Numbered from the stretch's first letter, positions 1 through 8,703 are shown. The stretch: DNA of 64,000 nucleotides from JAMHWF01 sp035911095 (GCA_035911095.1 JAMHWF010000072.1:8300-72299), one strand, 5' to 3'. Program-made: numbers and translations. The notes: generated from the sequence alone by a model not told the origin.

Positions 1-3000
1 CGTGCCGGCCTGGTGCAGGGGCTGCTGCAGGAGTTCGCACTCAGCTCGCAGGAGGGCGTGGCGCTGATGTGCCTGGCCGAGGCGCTGCTGCGCATCCCCG
101 ACGACGCAACGCGCGACGCGCTGATCCGCGACAAGATCGGCGACGGCCACTGGGAGCGACACCTCGGGCGCAGCCCCTCGCTCTTCGTCAACGCGGCGGC
201 CTGGGGCCTGTTGATCACCGGCCGGCTGGTCGCGACGCACAGCGCGGGCGGCCTCTCGGCGACGCTTCGGCGCGTCGTCTCGCGCGGCGGCGAGCCGCTG
301 ATCCGGCGCGGCGTCGACATGGCGATGCGCCTGATGGGCGAGCAGTTCGTCACCGGCGAGACGATCGAAGAGGCGCTGTCCCGCGCCCGCGACCGCGAGG
401 CGAAGGGCTTCCGCTACTCCTACGACATGCTGGGCGAGGCGGCGATGACGGCCGACGACGCGGCGCGCTACCTCGCCGCCTACGAGCATGCGATCCACGC
501 GATCGGCCGCGCGTCGATCGGGCGCGGCCTGATCGAGGGGCCCGGCATCTCGATCAAGCTCTCGGCGCTGCACCCGCGCTATGCGCGCGCCCAGCTCGCG
601 CGCGTCAACGCCGAGCTCTACCCACGGCTGCTGCACCTGGCGCGCCTGGCGCGGCGCTACGACATCGGGCTCAACATCGACGCCGAGGAGGCCGACCGGC
701 TCGAGCTCTCGCTCGACCTGCTGGAGCGCCTGTGCTTCGAGCCCGACCTGGCCGGCTGGCAGGGCATCGGCTTCGTCATCCAGGCCTACCAGAAGCGCTG
801 CCCGGCGGTCGTCGACTGGATCGTCGACCTCGGCCGGCGCAGCGGCCACCGGCTGATGGTGCGGCTGGTCAAGGGCGCCTACTGGGACAGCGAGATCAAG
901 CGCGCCCAGATCGACGGCCAGGACGGCTACCCCGTCTACACGCGCAAGGCCTACACCGACGTCGCCTACCTCGCCTGCGCGAAGAAGCTGCTGGCGGCGC
1001 CGGACGCCGTCTTCCCGCAGTTCGCGACCCACAACGCGCAGACGCTGGCCGCCGTTCACACGCTGGCCGGGCGCGACTACCGGCCAGACCAGTACGAGTT
1101 CCAGTGCCTGCACGGCATGGGCGAGCCGCTGTACGAGCAGGTGGTGGGCGCCGCCGACGGCGCGCGGCCCTGCCGCATCTACGCCCCGGTGGGCACCCAC
1201 GAGACGCTGCTGGCCTACCTGGTGCGGCGCCTGCTGGAGAACGGCGCCAACAGCTCCTTCGTCAATCGCATCGCCGACGAGAGCCTGGCGCTGGAGGCGC
1301 TGGTGGAGGACCCGGTGCGCACGGTGCAGGCGCTGGCCGCGCGTGAGGGCACGCTGGGGCTGCCGCACCCGGCGATCCCGCTGCCGCGCGCGTTGTACGG
1401 CGCGGCGCGGGTCAATTCGCGCGGGCTGGACCTGGCGCACGAGGGCACGCTGGCGGCGTTGGATGCCGCGTTCGCGGCCGCCGCCGGGGAGCGCTGGGAG
1501 GCGTCGCCGTTGCTGGCGGCGGCAGGCGAGGTGCAAGTCGGTGAGGCGGCCGCCGCCAGCGGGTCGCCCGCAGGCGGATGGCAACCAGTGCGCAACCCCG
1601 CCGACCGCGACGACGTGGTCGGCCGCGTCCGCGAGGCCACCGCCGACGAAGTGCAAGCCGCGCTGGCCGCTGCCGAGGCAGGCGCCGCGGCCTGGGCCGC
1701 CACCGCGCCGGCCGCGCGCGCCGCCTGCCTCGAAGGCGCGGCCGACGCGCTCGAAGCCGACACGCTGCAGCTGGTGCCGCTGCTCGTGCGCGAGGCCGGC
1801 AAGACCTGCGCGAACGCCGTCGCCGAGGTGCGCGAGGCGGTCGACTTCCTGCGCTACTACGCCGCGGAAGTGCGCCAGGGCTGGGCCAACGAGACGCACC
1901 GGCCGCTCGGCCCCGTGGTCTGCATCAGCCCCTGGAACTTCCCGCTCGCGATCTTCACCGGACAGGTCGCGGCGGCGCTCGCCGCCGGCAACACCGTGCT
2001 CGCGAAGCCGGCGGAGCAGACGCCGCTGGTCGCCGCGCAGGCGGTGCGCGCGCTGCATGCGGCCGGCGTGCCGCGCGCGGCACTGCAGCTGCTGCCGGGC
2101 CGCGGCGAGACGGTCGGCGCCGCGCTGGTCGGCGACGCGCGGGTGCAGGGCGTGCTCTTCACCGGATCGACCGAGGTCGCGCGCCTGCTGCAGCGCACGC
2201 TGGCCGGGCGCCTGGGGGCCGAGGGTCGGCCGGTGCCGCTCGTCGCCGAAACAGGCGGGCAGAACGCACTGCTCGTCGACTCCTCGGCGCTGGCCGAGCA
2301 GGCGGTGGCCGACATCGTCGCCTCGGCCTTCGACAGCGCCGGCCAGCGCTGCTCAGCGCTGCGCCTGCTGTGCGTGCAGGACGACGTCGCCGCGCGCCTC
2401 ATCTCGATGCTGCGCGGCGCGATGGCCGAGCTGCGCCTGGGCGACCCGCGCGTGCTGGCCACCGATGTCGGCCCGGTGATCGACGAGGACGCGCGCGCCG
2501 GCATCGAGCGCCATGTGGAGGAGATGCGGGCACGCGGGCGGGTGGTGTGGCAGCCCGGGGGCGGAGAGGCCGCCACAGCTGGTGCCGGGCCCGGCCGTGC
2601 CGGCGTCATCGTGTCGACCGGGGCGACCGTCCCGGCCGGTGCCGGTGCCGCGGCCGGTGCCAGTGTCGCGACCGGAGGCGCCGGGACCGGCGCGGCTGTC
2701 GCATCCGGCAGCTTCGTCGCCCCGACCCTGATCGAGATCGGCAGCGTCGCCGAGCTCGAGCGCGAGGTCTTCGGCCCGGTGCTGCACGTGCTGCGCTACC
2801 CGCGCGACCGCCTCGCGCGCACGCTCGACGCGATCAACGCCACCGGCTACGGGCTGACCCAGGGCGTGCACACGCGCATCGACGAGACCGTCGCCCAGGT
2901 GGCGGGCACCGCGCAGGCGGGCAACGTCTACGTTAACCGCAACATCGTCGGCGCGGTGGTCGGGGTGCAGCCCTTCGGCGGCGAGGGCCTGTCGGGCACC

Positions 3001-3720
3001 GGGCCGAAGGCGGGCGGGCCGCTCTACCTGCTGCGCCTGCTGGCCGCGCGGCCGGCGGGCGCCGCGCTGGCGGCCGTCGGGCGCGCCGGCAGCCTCGCGC
3101 GGTTGCCGGTGCGCGGGCTCGACGCCTGGCCGGGCGAGGCGGGCCCCTGGGGCCGCGGTGGGCGTGGTACCGGTGCTGCGCTCAAGGCGCTGCGCGTCTG
3201 GGCGCAGGGCGCCCCCTCGCTCACTGCGGCCTGCGACGCCTTGGGTGCCGCCTCGCCGGTCGGCAACTGGATCGCGCTCGCCGGCCCGACCGGCGAAGCC
3301 GACCTTTACGCGGTGCAGCCGCGCGAGGCGGTGCTGTGCCTGAGCGAGGGCGCCACGGCCGACGACGACCGCCTGGTGCAACTGGCCGCCGTGCTCGCTG
3401 TGGGCAGCCGCGCCGTCTGGCCGGCCGAGGCACGGGCGCTGCGCGAACGGCTGCCGGAAGCGGTGCGCGAGCAGGTCGCGCTGGCGCAGGATTGGACGCA
3501 GCCGGCGGTGGCGTTCGACGCCGTGCTGTGCCACGGCAGCGGCGCGTTTCTGCTCGAGGTGGCCGGGCGGCTCGCGGCCCGGGCGGGTCCGATCGTGAGC
3601 CTGACCGCGCTAGCGCCGCGCGAGGCGGCGGTGCCGCTGGAGCGGCTGGTCGTTGAGCGCTCGCTGAGCATCAACACGGCGGCGGCGGGGGGGAATGCGA
3701 GCTTGATGATGATCGGGTGA
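1..3720 (+). CDS. putA: Bifunctional proline dehydrogenase / glutamate-semialdehyde dehydrogenase PutA, 5' end missing
   Basis: Oxidises proline to glutamate in two steps (FAD proline dehydrogenase, then NAD-dependent P5C dehydrogenase). The reading frame is open from base 1, and the first residues already match the helical arm of PutA, so the gene starts upstream; the true N-terminus (about 100 or more residues, including any ribbon-helix-helix DNA-binding domain) is outside the window. The dehydrogenase barrel lies at about 400-1330 and the aldehyde dehydrogenase at about 1590-3090, with the general-base Glu at 2248-2250 (AETGGQN) and the catalytic Cys at 2350-2352 (GQRCSAL). The remaining 200 or so codons are the non-catalytic C-terminal domain of long PutAs. 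Odd: an Ala/Gly/Val-rich low-complexity insert of about 48 residues at about 2560-2703 inside the aldehyde dehydrogenase domain. Identification is very secure; whether it is also a repressor cannot be judged here. Confidence 0.96.
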   Translation, partial: RAGLVQGLLQEFALSSQEGVALMCLAEALLRIPDDATRDALIRDKIGDGHWERHLGRSPSLFVNAAAWGLLITGRLVATHSAGGLSATLRRVVSRGGEPLIRRGVDMAMRLMGEQFVTGETIEEALSRARDREAKGFRYSYDMLGEAAMTADDAARYLAAYEHAIHAIGRASIGRGLIEGPGISIKLSALHPRYARAQLARVNAELYPRLLHLARLARRYDIGLNIDAEEADRLELSLDLLERLCFEPDLAGWQGIGFVIQAYQKRCPAVVDWIVDLGRRSGHRLMVRLVKGAYWDSEIKRAQIDGQDGYPVYTRKAYTDVAYLACAKKLLAAPDAVFPQFATHNAQTLAAVHTLAGRDYRPDQYEFQCLHGMGEPLYEQVVGAADGARPCRIYAPVGTHETLLAYLVRRLLENGANSSFVNRIADESLALEALVEDPVRTVQALAAREGTLGLPHPAIPLPRALYGAARVNSRGLDLAHEGTLAALDAAFAAAAGERWEASPLLAAAGEVQVGEAAAASGSPAGGWQPVRNPADRDDVVGRVREATADEVQAALAAAEAGAAAWAATAPAARAACLEGAADALEADTLQLVPLLVREAGKTCANAVAEVREAVDFLRYYAAEVRQGWANETHRPLGPVVCISPWNFPLAIFTGQVAAALAAGNTVLAKPAEQTPLVAAQAVRALHAAGVPRAALQLLPGRGETVGAALVGDARVQGVLFTGSTEVARLLQRTLAGRLGAEGRPVPLVAETGGQNALLVDSSALAEQAVADIVASAFDSAGQRCSALRLLCVQDDVAARLISMLRGAMAELRLGDPRVLATDVGPVIDEDARAGIERHVEEMRARGRVVWQPGGGEAATAGAGPGRAGVIVSTGATVPAGAGAAAGASVATGGAGTGAAVASGSFVAPTLIEIGSVAELEREVFGPVLHVLRYPRDRLARTLDAINATGYGLTQGVHTRIDETVAQVAGTAQAGNVYVNRNIVGAVVGVQPFGGEGLSGTGPKAGGPLYLLRLLAARPAGAALAAVGRAGSLARLPVRGLDAWPGEAGPWGRGGRGTGAALKALRVWAQGAPSLTAACDALGAASPVGNWIALAGPTGEADLYAVQPREAVLCLSEGATADDDRLVQLAAVLAVGSRAVWPAEARALRERLPEAVREQVALAQDWTQPAVAFDAVLCHGSGAFLLEVAGRLAARAGPIVSLTALAPREAAVPLERLVVERSLSINTAAAGGNASLMMIG

Positions 3721-3789
3721 TGACACGATCCTCGCGTTTCACGTCGTCCGATCAATTCGACCGATCCTCCGTCCGCTGCGAGAGCCTTC

Positions 3790-4131
3790 ATGCGCACCAC
3801 CTTCGACATCGCCGATGACGTCTACCTGGCCGCCAAGGAGGTCGCGGCGCGCGAGCGCCGTTCGCTCGGCGAGGTCGTCTCCGAACTGGCGCGCGCCGGC
3901 CTGCGCCACGGCGTAGAGGCGGTTGGTGCAAGCCGCGCCGGCGTACCCGCCCGTCGCGGCCGCTTCGCGGTGCTGCCGGCGCGAGACGAGGTGATCTCGA
4001 GCACGTTCTCAGCCTGCAGGACAGCGAAGGGGTCTGATGTGGAGGAGGAAGACGCCGCCGGCGCCGCGCCGCGCGTGCTGCTCGACGTGAACGCGCTGGC
4101 GCGCTGCTCGGTCGAGCTCACGTTAAGCTAG
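3790..4131 (+). pseudogene. Decayed VapB-VapC toxin-antitoxin pair
   Basis: The first 70 or so codons (MRTTFDIADDVYLAAKEVA...) are a typical ribbon-helix-helix VapB-type antitoxin, including the RRGRFAVLPARDEVI stretch near the usual C-terminus. After about 4000 the frame is broken: the expected end, LEHVLSLQDSEGV followed by TGA at 4035-4037, is read in another frame. The open frame instead runs into a stub (PRVLLDVNALA, about 4066-4100) that is the first strand of a PIN-domain VapC toxin, then stops at 4131. So the antitoxin is frameshifted and the toxin is cut to about a dozen codons. It lies directly ahead of an intact toxin-antitoxin pair. A sequencing error could explain the frameshift but not the missing toxin. 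Confidence 0.7.
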
Positions 4132-4147
4132 TCAGCTAGCTAGTCAG
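4127..4147. promoter_or_regulatory. Direct repeat, possible toxin-antitoxin operator
   Basis: The 9-mer gctagtcag occurs at 4127-4135 and 4139-4147 (12-bp period) around the palindrome agctagct at 4134-4141. It ends 14 bp before the start codon of the Phd-type antitoxin gene. Antitoxins of this family autorepress by binding short palindromes at this position, so an operator is a reasonable inference; nothing else supports it. Confidence 0.4.
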
Positions 4148-4161
4148 AAAGGCGGTGAGCG

Positions 4162-4419
4162 ATGCGTGCGTGGCCGGTTCAGGACGCGAAGGCGCGGTTC
4201 AGCGAGTTCCTGGAGAAGTGCCTCACCGAGGGGCCGCAGATGGTGACCCGTCGCGGCGCGGAAGCGGCCGTCATGGTGCCGGTCGACGAGTGGCGTCGCC
4301 TGCAAGCCGCAACCAGGCCTTCGCTGAAGGAACTGCTGCTCTCCGAGCAGGCCAGGGCGGAGATCCCGGAACGGGCCCGCGGGCAGGCTCGGCGCAGGGC
4401 GCCGCCTGCACTGGGCTGA
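4162..4419 (+). CDS. Phd/YefM-family antitoxin
   Basis: An 85-residue protein. The N-terminal part (AWPVQDAKARFSEFLEKC...GPQMVTRRGAEAAVMVPVDEW) is the classic Phd/YefM DNA-binding fold; the tail, rich in Arg, Ala and Glu, would wrap the toxin. Stop at 4417-4419, five bases before the toxin start, so the two are co-transcribed and probably translationally coupled. A purine-rich AAAGGCGG about 10 bases ahead of the ATG can serve as ribosome-binding site. Role: neutralises the PIN toxin and represses its own promoter (family knowledge). The pairing of a Phd-type antitoxin with a PIN toxin is common. Confidence 0.85.
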   Translation: MRAWPVQDAKARFSEFLEKCLTEGPQMVTRRGAEAAVMVPVDEWRRLQAATRPSLKELLLSEQARAEIPERARGQARRRAPPALG

Positions 4420-4424
4420 CGCCC

Positions 4425-4838
4425 ATGTACCTGCTGGACACGAACGTCGTCTCCGAACTCCGCAAGCCGAAGCCCCACGGGGCGGTCGTGCAATGGGTAC
4501 GGGACGCGGCCGACGCCGACCTGCATATCTCCGCCGTCACGATCGGCGAGATTCAGGCGGGCATTGAAATCACCCGCGCCCAGGACGGGGCGAAGGCTGC
4601 GGAACTGGAGCACTGGCTGGCGCAGGTCTCGGAAACCTTCAACGTCGTGCCGATGGACGCCGCGGCGTTCAGGGAATGGGCGCGGTTGATGCACCGGGCT
4701 TCGAATACGCTCTATGAGGACGCGATGATCGCGGCGACCGCGCGGGTTCACAAACTCGTGGTCGTCACGCGCAACGTGGCTGACTTCGAATCGTTCGGGG
4801 TTGAAATCCTCAACCCGTTCGTGGTGCTACCGAAGTGA
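4425..4838 (+). CDS. PIN-domain ribonuclease toxin (VapC/FitB type)
   Basis: A 137-residue PIN-domain protein. The acidic metal-binding residues are visible: Asp5 (LLDTNVVSEL), Glu42 (TIGEIQAGIE), Asp99 (YEDAMIAATA) and Asp120 (TRNVADFESF). The C-terminal VEILNPF is typical of FitB-like toxins. Family members cut tRNA or rRNA when freed from the antitoxin. The ATG at 4425 is chosen because it gives the canonical MYLLDTN start and follows the antitoxin stop by five bases; a longer reading of the frame from 4155 overlaps the whole antitoxin gene and is not credible. All catalytic residues are present, so this copy looks functional, unlike the decayed pair just upstream. Confidence 0.9.
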   Translation: MYLLDTNVVSELRKPKPHGAVVQWVRDAADADLHISAVTIGEIQAGIEITRAQDGAKAAELEHWLAQVSETFNVVPMDAAAFREWARLMHRASNTLYEDAMIAATARVHKLVVVTRNVADFESFGVEILNPFVVLPK

Positions 4839-4952
4839 GGTCGGCCTCCGCTCGGAACTCAAATTGAGATCAGCGGCCGGTGAATTCGATCACCAGTAGC
4901 CACCAAGCCGAATTCAACGAGCTGTCGCATCCGGCCTCCCACCAGCGCGGGA

Positions 4953-5020
4953 GGTGGATCGACGCTGTCAAGGATTCGCTGCGCCGGGCTGTTGCCCTTC
5001 CTTGACAGCGTAGATCCACC
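4953..5020. repeat. 22-bp inverted repeat with nested hairpin
   Basis: Arms 4953-4974 and 4999-5020 are complementary over 22 bp with one mismatch (ggtggatc[g/t]acgctgtcaagga); the 24-base spacer holds a second small hairpin (gggc-tgtt-gccc). A smaller hairpin (cctccc...gggagg) sits just before it at about 4937-4954. The structure lies between the converging PIN toxin gene and the gene at 5043-6248. It could be a bidirectional terminator, though no T-run follows, or the palindromic end of a mobile element. Confidence 0.6.
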
Positions 5021-5042
5021 GAAATCAAAAGCTCGGATTGAT

Positions 5043-6248
5043 TCACGGTAAAGTCCCCGTAGACGGGTTAGCGTCATTATTGACTGTCAAAAGATACCCT
5101 CCTTCTGGGCCGCCCAGCAAGGTCTTGTCAGAATGCTTCACAGACTCAGCTGACACCTCGTAAAACGATTCGGCGGGATTGAATCCTCCGACGATCCGGT
5201 GAATTGAGTACGTGAAGCCTTCCTGAACTATGTGAACGATGGGTGAATCCGTCGCCGGACGTTCATGCAGCGTGCGACCAACGTAGATTGGAGGCGGGTC
5301 AAAAGGAACGCCCTTAGCAGGCTCGCGGCGAGCGTGGGCATGCTGTTGCTTCTTCAAAATAATCGAAACAGCGCGATCAAGACAATAGCGAGCGTTTGAC
5401 TCTGTGGCATTACTCCCCCCGAACGACGCGTCGTAGGTGACAGACCATCCAGCCTTCTGATCGGCCCTGAAGACATCTGGTGTTAGACGCCGAAGATTCT
5501 GAAGTTCTATAGTGTGGATTCCAAGCTCCATGGCCTGCAATCGCCAGTTCTGATAGTCGATCTGAATATAATCAGTGGGCACTTTCACGCACTTCTCTAT
5601 CCATTCCTTGTTCTTGGTCCAACTGGGAGCGCGCCAGCCGCCGCGCGCAGCTGAGGCGATTAGCCCCTCTTGCCTCTGACCATCAAAGTCTCGCCAACCA
5701 TAGATGTTGTAGTCCTCTTCGAACTCAACAAAAAGGGCCTTCCTCGTTTCGATAAGGGCATCCAAGAAGCGCCTGCCCTTGATGCGCTCCTCTGCCAGCT
5801 TGAGCATATTCTTTGATTCGCCGTTAGCGAGTAGGTCAGCGACAAATAGATCTCGCAGGGACTGACCAAGCACTGCGGTCGTCATTGCAGCAATCGCCTC
5901 GTGCGCGGCCTCATAGTAAGAACGCACCATCGCAGGCTCTGCCAGCTGCGCGTAGTGCTTAACCAAGACTCTCTGCTTGTTCAACGCCTTCAAGCTTCCG
6001 GATCGCGGGACCACAACACCTGCCGCCTTTAGTTCCCCGATCAGTTCATCGAAGCTCTTGCGCTCGAGATTCTTCTCGTCGTCGACACCGCGCTCAAGTA
6101 GCAGCGCGTAGAGCACTGCCTCCAGGGCGTCCTGGAGCACAACGAGGCCGGTAGACGCAAAGTAGCGATCCCCGGACGAGCAGAGCGGATCTGCATGTTC
6201 GAGCAGGGTTCTGGCTACGACCAGTGCGTGGACGGTCGACTCGCGCAT
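5043..6248 (-). CDS. Unknown protein with HEPN-like RxxxxH motif
   Basis: A 401-residue protein of no family I can name. The N-terminal 150 residues are strongly helical; Arg93 and His98 (KQRVLVKHY) form the Rx4H signature used by HEPN ribonucleases, set in a plausible helical context. The C-terminal 200 residues look mixed alpha/beta. There is no signal peptide or membrane segment. Base composition is clearly lower in GC than its neighbours, and the gene sits alone between a toxin-antitoxin pair and a palindromic element, which suggests horizontal acquisition. By context a defence or stress RNase is possible; this is inference from one short motif. Confidence 0.6.
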   Translation of the reverse strand: MRESTVHALVVARTLLEHADPLCSSGDRYFASTGLVVLQDALEAVLYALLLERGVDDEKNLERKSFDELIGELKAAGVVVPRSGSLKALNKQRVLVKHYAQLAEPAMVRSYYEAAHEAIAAMTTAVLGQSLRDLFVADLLANGESKNMLKLAEERIKGRRFLDALIETRKALFVEFEEDYNIYGWRDFDGQRQEGLIASAARGGWRAPSWTKNKEWIEKCVKVPTDYIQIDYQNWRLQAMELGIHTIELQNLRRLTPDVFRADQKAGWSVTYDASFGGSNATESNARYCLDRAVSIILKKQQHAHARREPAKGVPFDPPPIYVGRTLHERPATDSPIVHIVQEGFTYSIHRIVGGFNPAESFYEVSAESVKHSDKTLLGGPEGGYLLTVNNDANPSTGTLP

Positions 6249-6654
6249 ATGACGCCTACCCGCGAAAGGTCACTTCCGCGCCCATCATCCGTTATGGACC
6301 TATTCAAGGTCCGAACCCCGCAACGCGGTTACCGACACGGATGATCCACGGCCTTATCCCAGAGTCTTCCCGAAACTCGTGGATGCCTGCACCAACTTCG
6401 CCTCCAGCGTGACGAACTTGGCACCCGGTTCGGGGCGGCCACTGCGTTCCCAAGCCATTCCGCAGCCTCACTCCCACGCTGCACCGCAGCACGACTCCCC
6501 CGCGCATTCACGCTAAGGTGTCGCCCCCTGCCATGACCGCCCGCCCGGCGTCCTTGCCCTCCGATTGCCGTTCGGATGTGCCCGTCGGATGCCGTTTGCC
6601 GACGCCGCGGACAGCCATGACGTCCCCTCGTCGCGACCTTCGGGAGCCGGACTC
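6249..6654. other. Intergenic stretch with a three-way-junction palindrome (6284-6345)
   Basis: No convincing gene. At 6284-6345 a compact structure can be drawn: outer stem atcatccgt/acggatgat (6284-6292 with 6337-6345), inner hairpin ggacct-attc-a-aggtcc-type (6296-6312), and a second imperfect hairpin aacc...ggtt (about 6315-6330). It begins 36 bases upstream of the start of the minus-strand gene at 6248. It resembles a cloverleaf but lacks the invariant tRNA bases. It could be a leader RNA, an operator or an attachment site. The rest is ordinary GC-rich sequence ending in the promoter region of the EF-G-like gene. Confidence 0.45.
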
Positions 6655-8703
6655 ATGTCCTACAGCACAGAGCAGATCCGCAACCTGGCCCTCGCGGGCC
6701 ATCCCGGCGCCGGCAAGACGACGCTGTTCGAGGCGCTGCTGGCGGCCGGCGGCACGATCGTCTCGGCCGGCACGGTCGAGCGCGGCACCACGGTGTCGGA
6801 CCACGACCCGATCGAGAAGGAGCGCGGTCATTCGCTCGACGCCGCGATCGCCAGCACCGACCACGCCGGCATCCACGTCAACCTGATCGACACGCCCGGG
6901 TACCCCGACTTCCGCGGCCCGGCGCTCGCCGCGCTGGCGGCGGTCGAGACGGCGGTGGTCGTGGTCGACGCGGATGCCGGCGTCGGCTACGGCACGCGCC
7001 GCATGATGGGACGCGCCCAGGCGCGTCGGCTGTGCCGGCTGGTCGTCGTCAGCCGCATCGACCGCGAGGGCGCCGACTGTGCGCGCGTGATGGCCCAGCT
7101 GCGCGAGGAATTCGGCCCCGAGCTGCTGGCGCTGAACCTGCCGGCCGACGGGGGCGCCCGCGTCGTCGACTGCTTCGGCCAGCGCGAGGGCACGTCCGAC
7201 CTCGGCCCGGTCGCCGAATGGCACCAGAAGATCATCGACCAGGTGGTCGAGGTCAACGAGACGGTGATGGACCACTTCCTCGAGCTCGGCGAGGAGGGGC
7301 TCAGCGGCCAGGAGCTGCACGACGCCTTCGAGCAGTGCCTGCGCGAGGGGCACCTGGTGCCGGTGTGCTTCGTTTCCGCCCGCACCGGCGTCGGCGTGCG
7401 CGAACTGCTCGACATTGCCGAGCGCCTGCTGCCGCACCCGGGTGAGGCCAACCCGCCCCCTTTTGTCAAGGGGCGCGGCGCGGAGGCGGTGCCGATCGAA
7501 TCGAAGCCCGACCCGGCCGCGCACGTGATCGCCGACGTGTTCCGCATCGTCCACGACCCTTTCGTCGGCAAGCTCGGCGTCTTCCGCGTCTACCAGGGCA
7601 CGGTACGCAAGGACACGCAGCTCTTCGTCGACGACGGCAGCAAGCCGTTCAAGGTCGCCCACCTGTACCGGCTGCACGGCAAGGAGAACGTCGAGATCGT
7701 GCAGGCCGTGCCGGGTGACATCGCCGCGGTGGCGAAGGTCGACGAGCTGCACTTCGACGCCGTGCTGCACGACAGCCACGACGAGGACCAGATCCACCTC
7801 GCGCCGATCGACTTCCCGAAGCCGATGTTCGGCCTCGCGATCGAGGCAGCCAGCAAGGGGCAGGAGCAGAAGCTCGCCAACGCGCTGCACAAGCAGAGCG
7901 ACGAGGACCCGTGCTTCGTCGTCGACCACAGCGGCGAGACCAACGAGACGGTGATCCACGGCCAGTCCGACCTGCACCTGCGCGTGGTGCTGCAGCGGCT
8001 GAAGGACCGGCATGGTGTCGACGTGACGACGCGCCCGCCGCGCATCGCCTACCGCGAGACGATCGGCGCGAATGCCGAAGGGCATCACCGCCACAAGAAG
8101 CAGAGCGGCGGCGCCGGCCAGTTCGGCGAGGTCTACCTGCGTGTGGAGCCGCTGGCGCGCGGCGCGGGCTTCGAGTTCGTCGACGAGGTCAAGGGCGGCA
8201 CGATCCCGGGCCAGTTCCTGCCGGCGGTCGAGAAGGGCGTGCGCCAGGTGCTGAAGAGCGGCGCGGTGGCTGGCTACCCGATGCAGGACGTGCGCGTGGT
8301 CGTCTACGACGGCAAGCACCACTCGGTCGACAGCAAGGAAGTGGCCTTCGTCGCCGCCGGGCGCAAGGCTTTCCTCGACGCGGTCGCGAAGGCGCAGGGG
8401 CAGGTGCTGGAGCCGATCGTCGACCTCGAGGTGCGCGTGCCGGAAGAGCACATGGCCGGCATCAGCGGCGGGCTGGCGGCCAAGCGCGCGCGCATCAGCG
8501 GCACCGCGAGCGAGCATGGCGGCGAGGTGGTCGTGAAGGCGCAGGTGCCGCTGTCGGAGCTCGAGGGCTACGCGGCCGAGTTGAAGTCGATCACCTCCGG
8601 GCGCGGCCGCCACACGATGGACTTCAGCCACTACGAGCCGGTGCCGCCGGGGGTGCAGCGGCGGCTCGTCGAGGCCTGGCGGCCGGGGGCGGACGATGAC
8701 TGA
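6655..8703 (+). CDS. Elongation factor G-like GTPase (EF-G2 type)
   Basis: A 682-residue translational GTPase with the full EF-G layout: G domain (P-loop GHPGAGKT at 15-22, DTPGY at 79-83), domain II, and domains III-V (the usual RxPRIAYRETI domain-IV start near residue 460). The G4 motif, normally NKxD, reads SRID at 133-136, and the family differs from housekeeping EF-G elsewhere too, so this is the EF-G-like paralogue common in high-GC bacteria rather than the str-operon fusA. No ribosomal protein or tufA genes adjoin it. ATG 6655 is preceded by GGGAG and gives the conserved N-terminus; upstream starts add an unconserved tail. The role of the paralogue in translation is not established. 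Confidence 0.88.
   Translation: MSYSTEQIRNLALAGHPGAGKTTLFEALLAAGGTIVSAGTVERGTTVSDHDPIEKERGHSLDAAIASTDHAGIHVNLIDTPGYPDFRGPALAALAAVETAVVVVDADAGVGYGTRRMMGRAQARRLCRLVVVSRIDREGADCARVMAQLREEFGPELLALNLPADGGARVVDCFGQREGTSDLGPVAEWHQKIIDQVVEVNETVMDHFLELGEEGLSGQELHDAFEQCLREGHLVPVCFVSARTGVGVRELLDIAERLLPHPGEANPPPFVKGRGAEAVPIESKPDPAAHVIADVFRIVHDPFVGKLGVFRVYQGTVRKDTQLFVDDGSKPFKVAHLYRLHGKENVEIVQAVPGDIAAVAKVDELHFDAVLHDSHDEDQIHLAPIDFPKPMFGLAIEAASKGQEQKLANALHKQSDEDPCFVVDHSGETNETVIHGQSDLHLRVVLQRLKDRHGVDVTTRPPRIAYRETIGANAEGHHRHKKQSGGAGQFGEVYLRVEPLARGAGFEFVDEVKGGTIPGQFLPAVEKGVRQVLKSGAVAGYPMQDVRVVVYDGKHHSVDSKEVAFVAAGRKAFLDAVAKAQGQVLEPIVDLEVRVPEEHMAGISGGLAAKRARISGTASEHGGEVVVKAQVPLSELEGYAAELKSITSGRGRHTMDFSHYEPVPPGVQRRLVEAWRPGADDD

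Noticed and set aside
6284..6345. Possible tRNA because of the cloverleaf-like folding
   Set aside because: Lacks the anticodon arm geometry, the T-loop consensus and a 3' acceptor end.
6508..8631. 707-codon minus-strand frame opposite the EF-G-like gene
   Set aside because: Mirror of the coding strand with no recognisable protein features.
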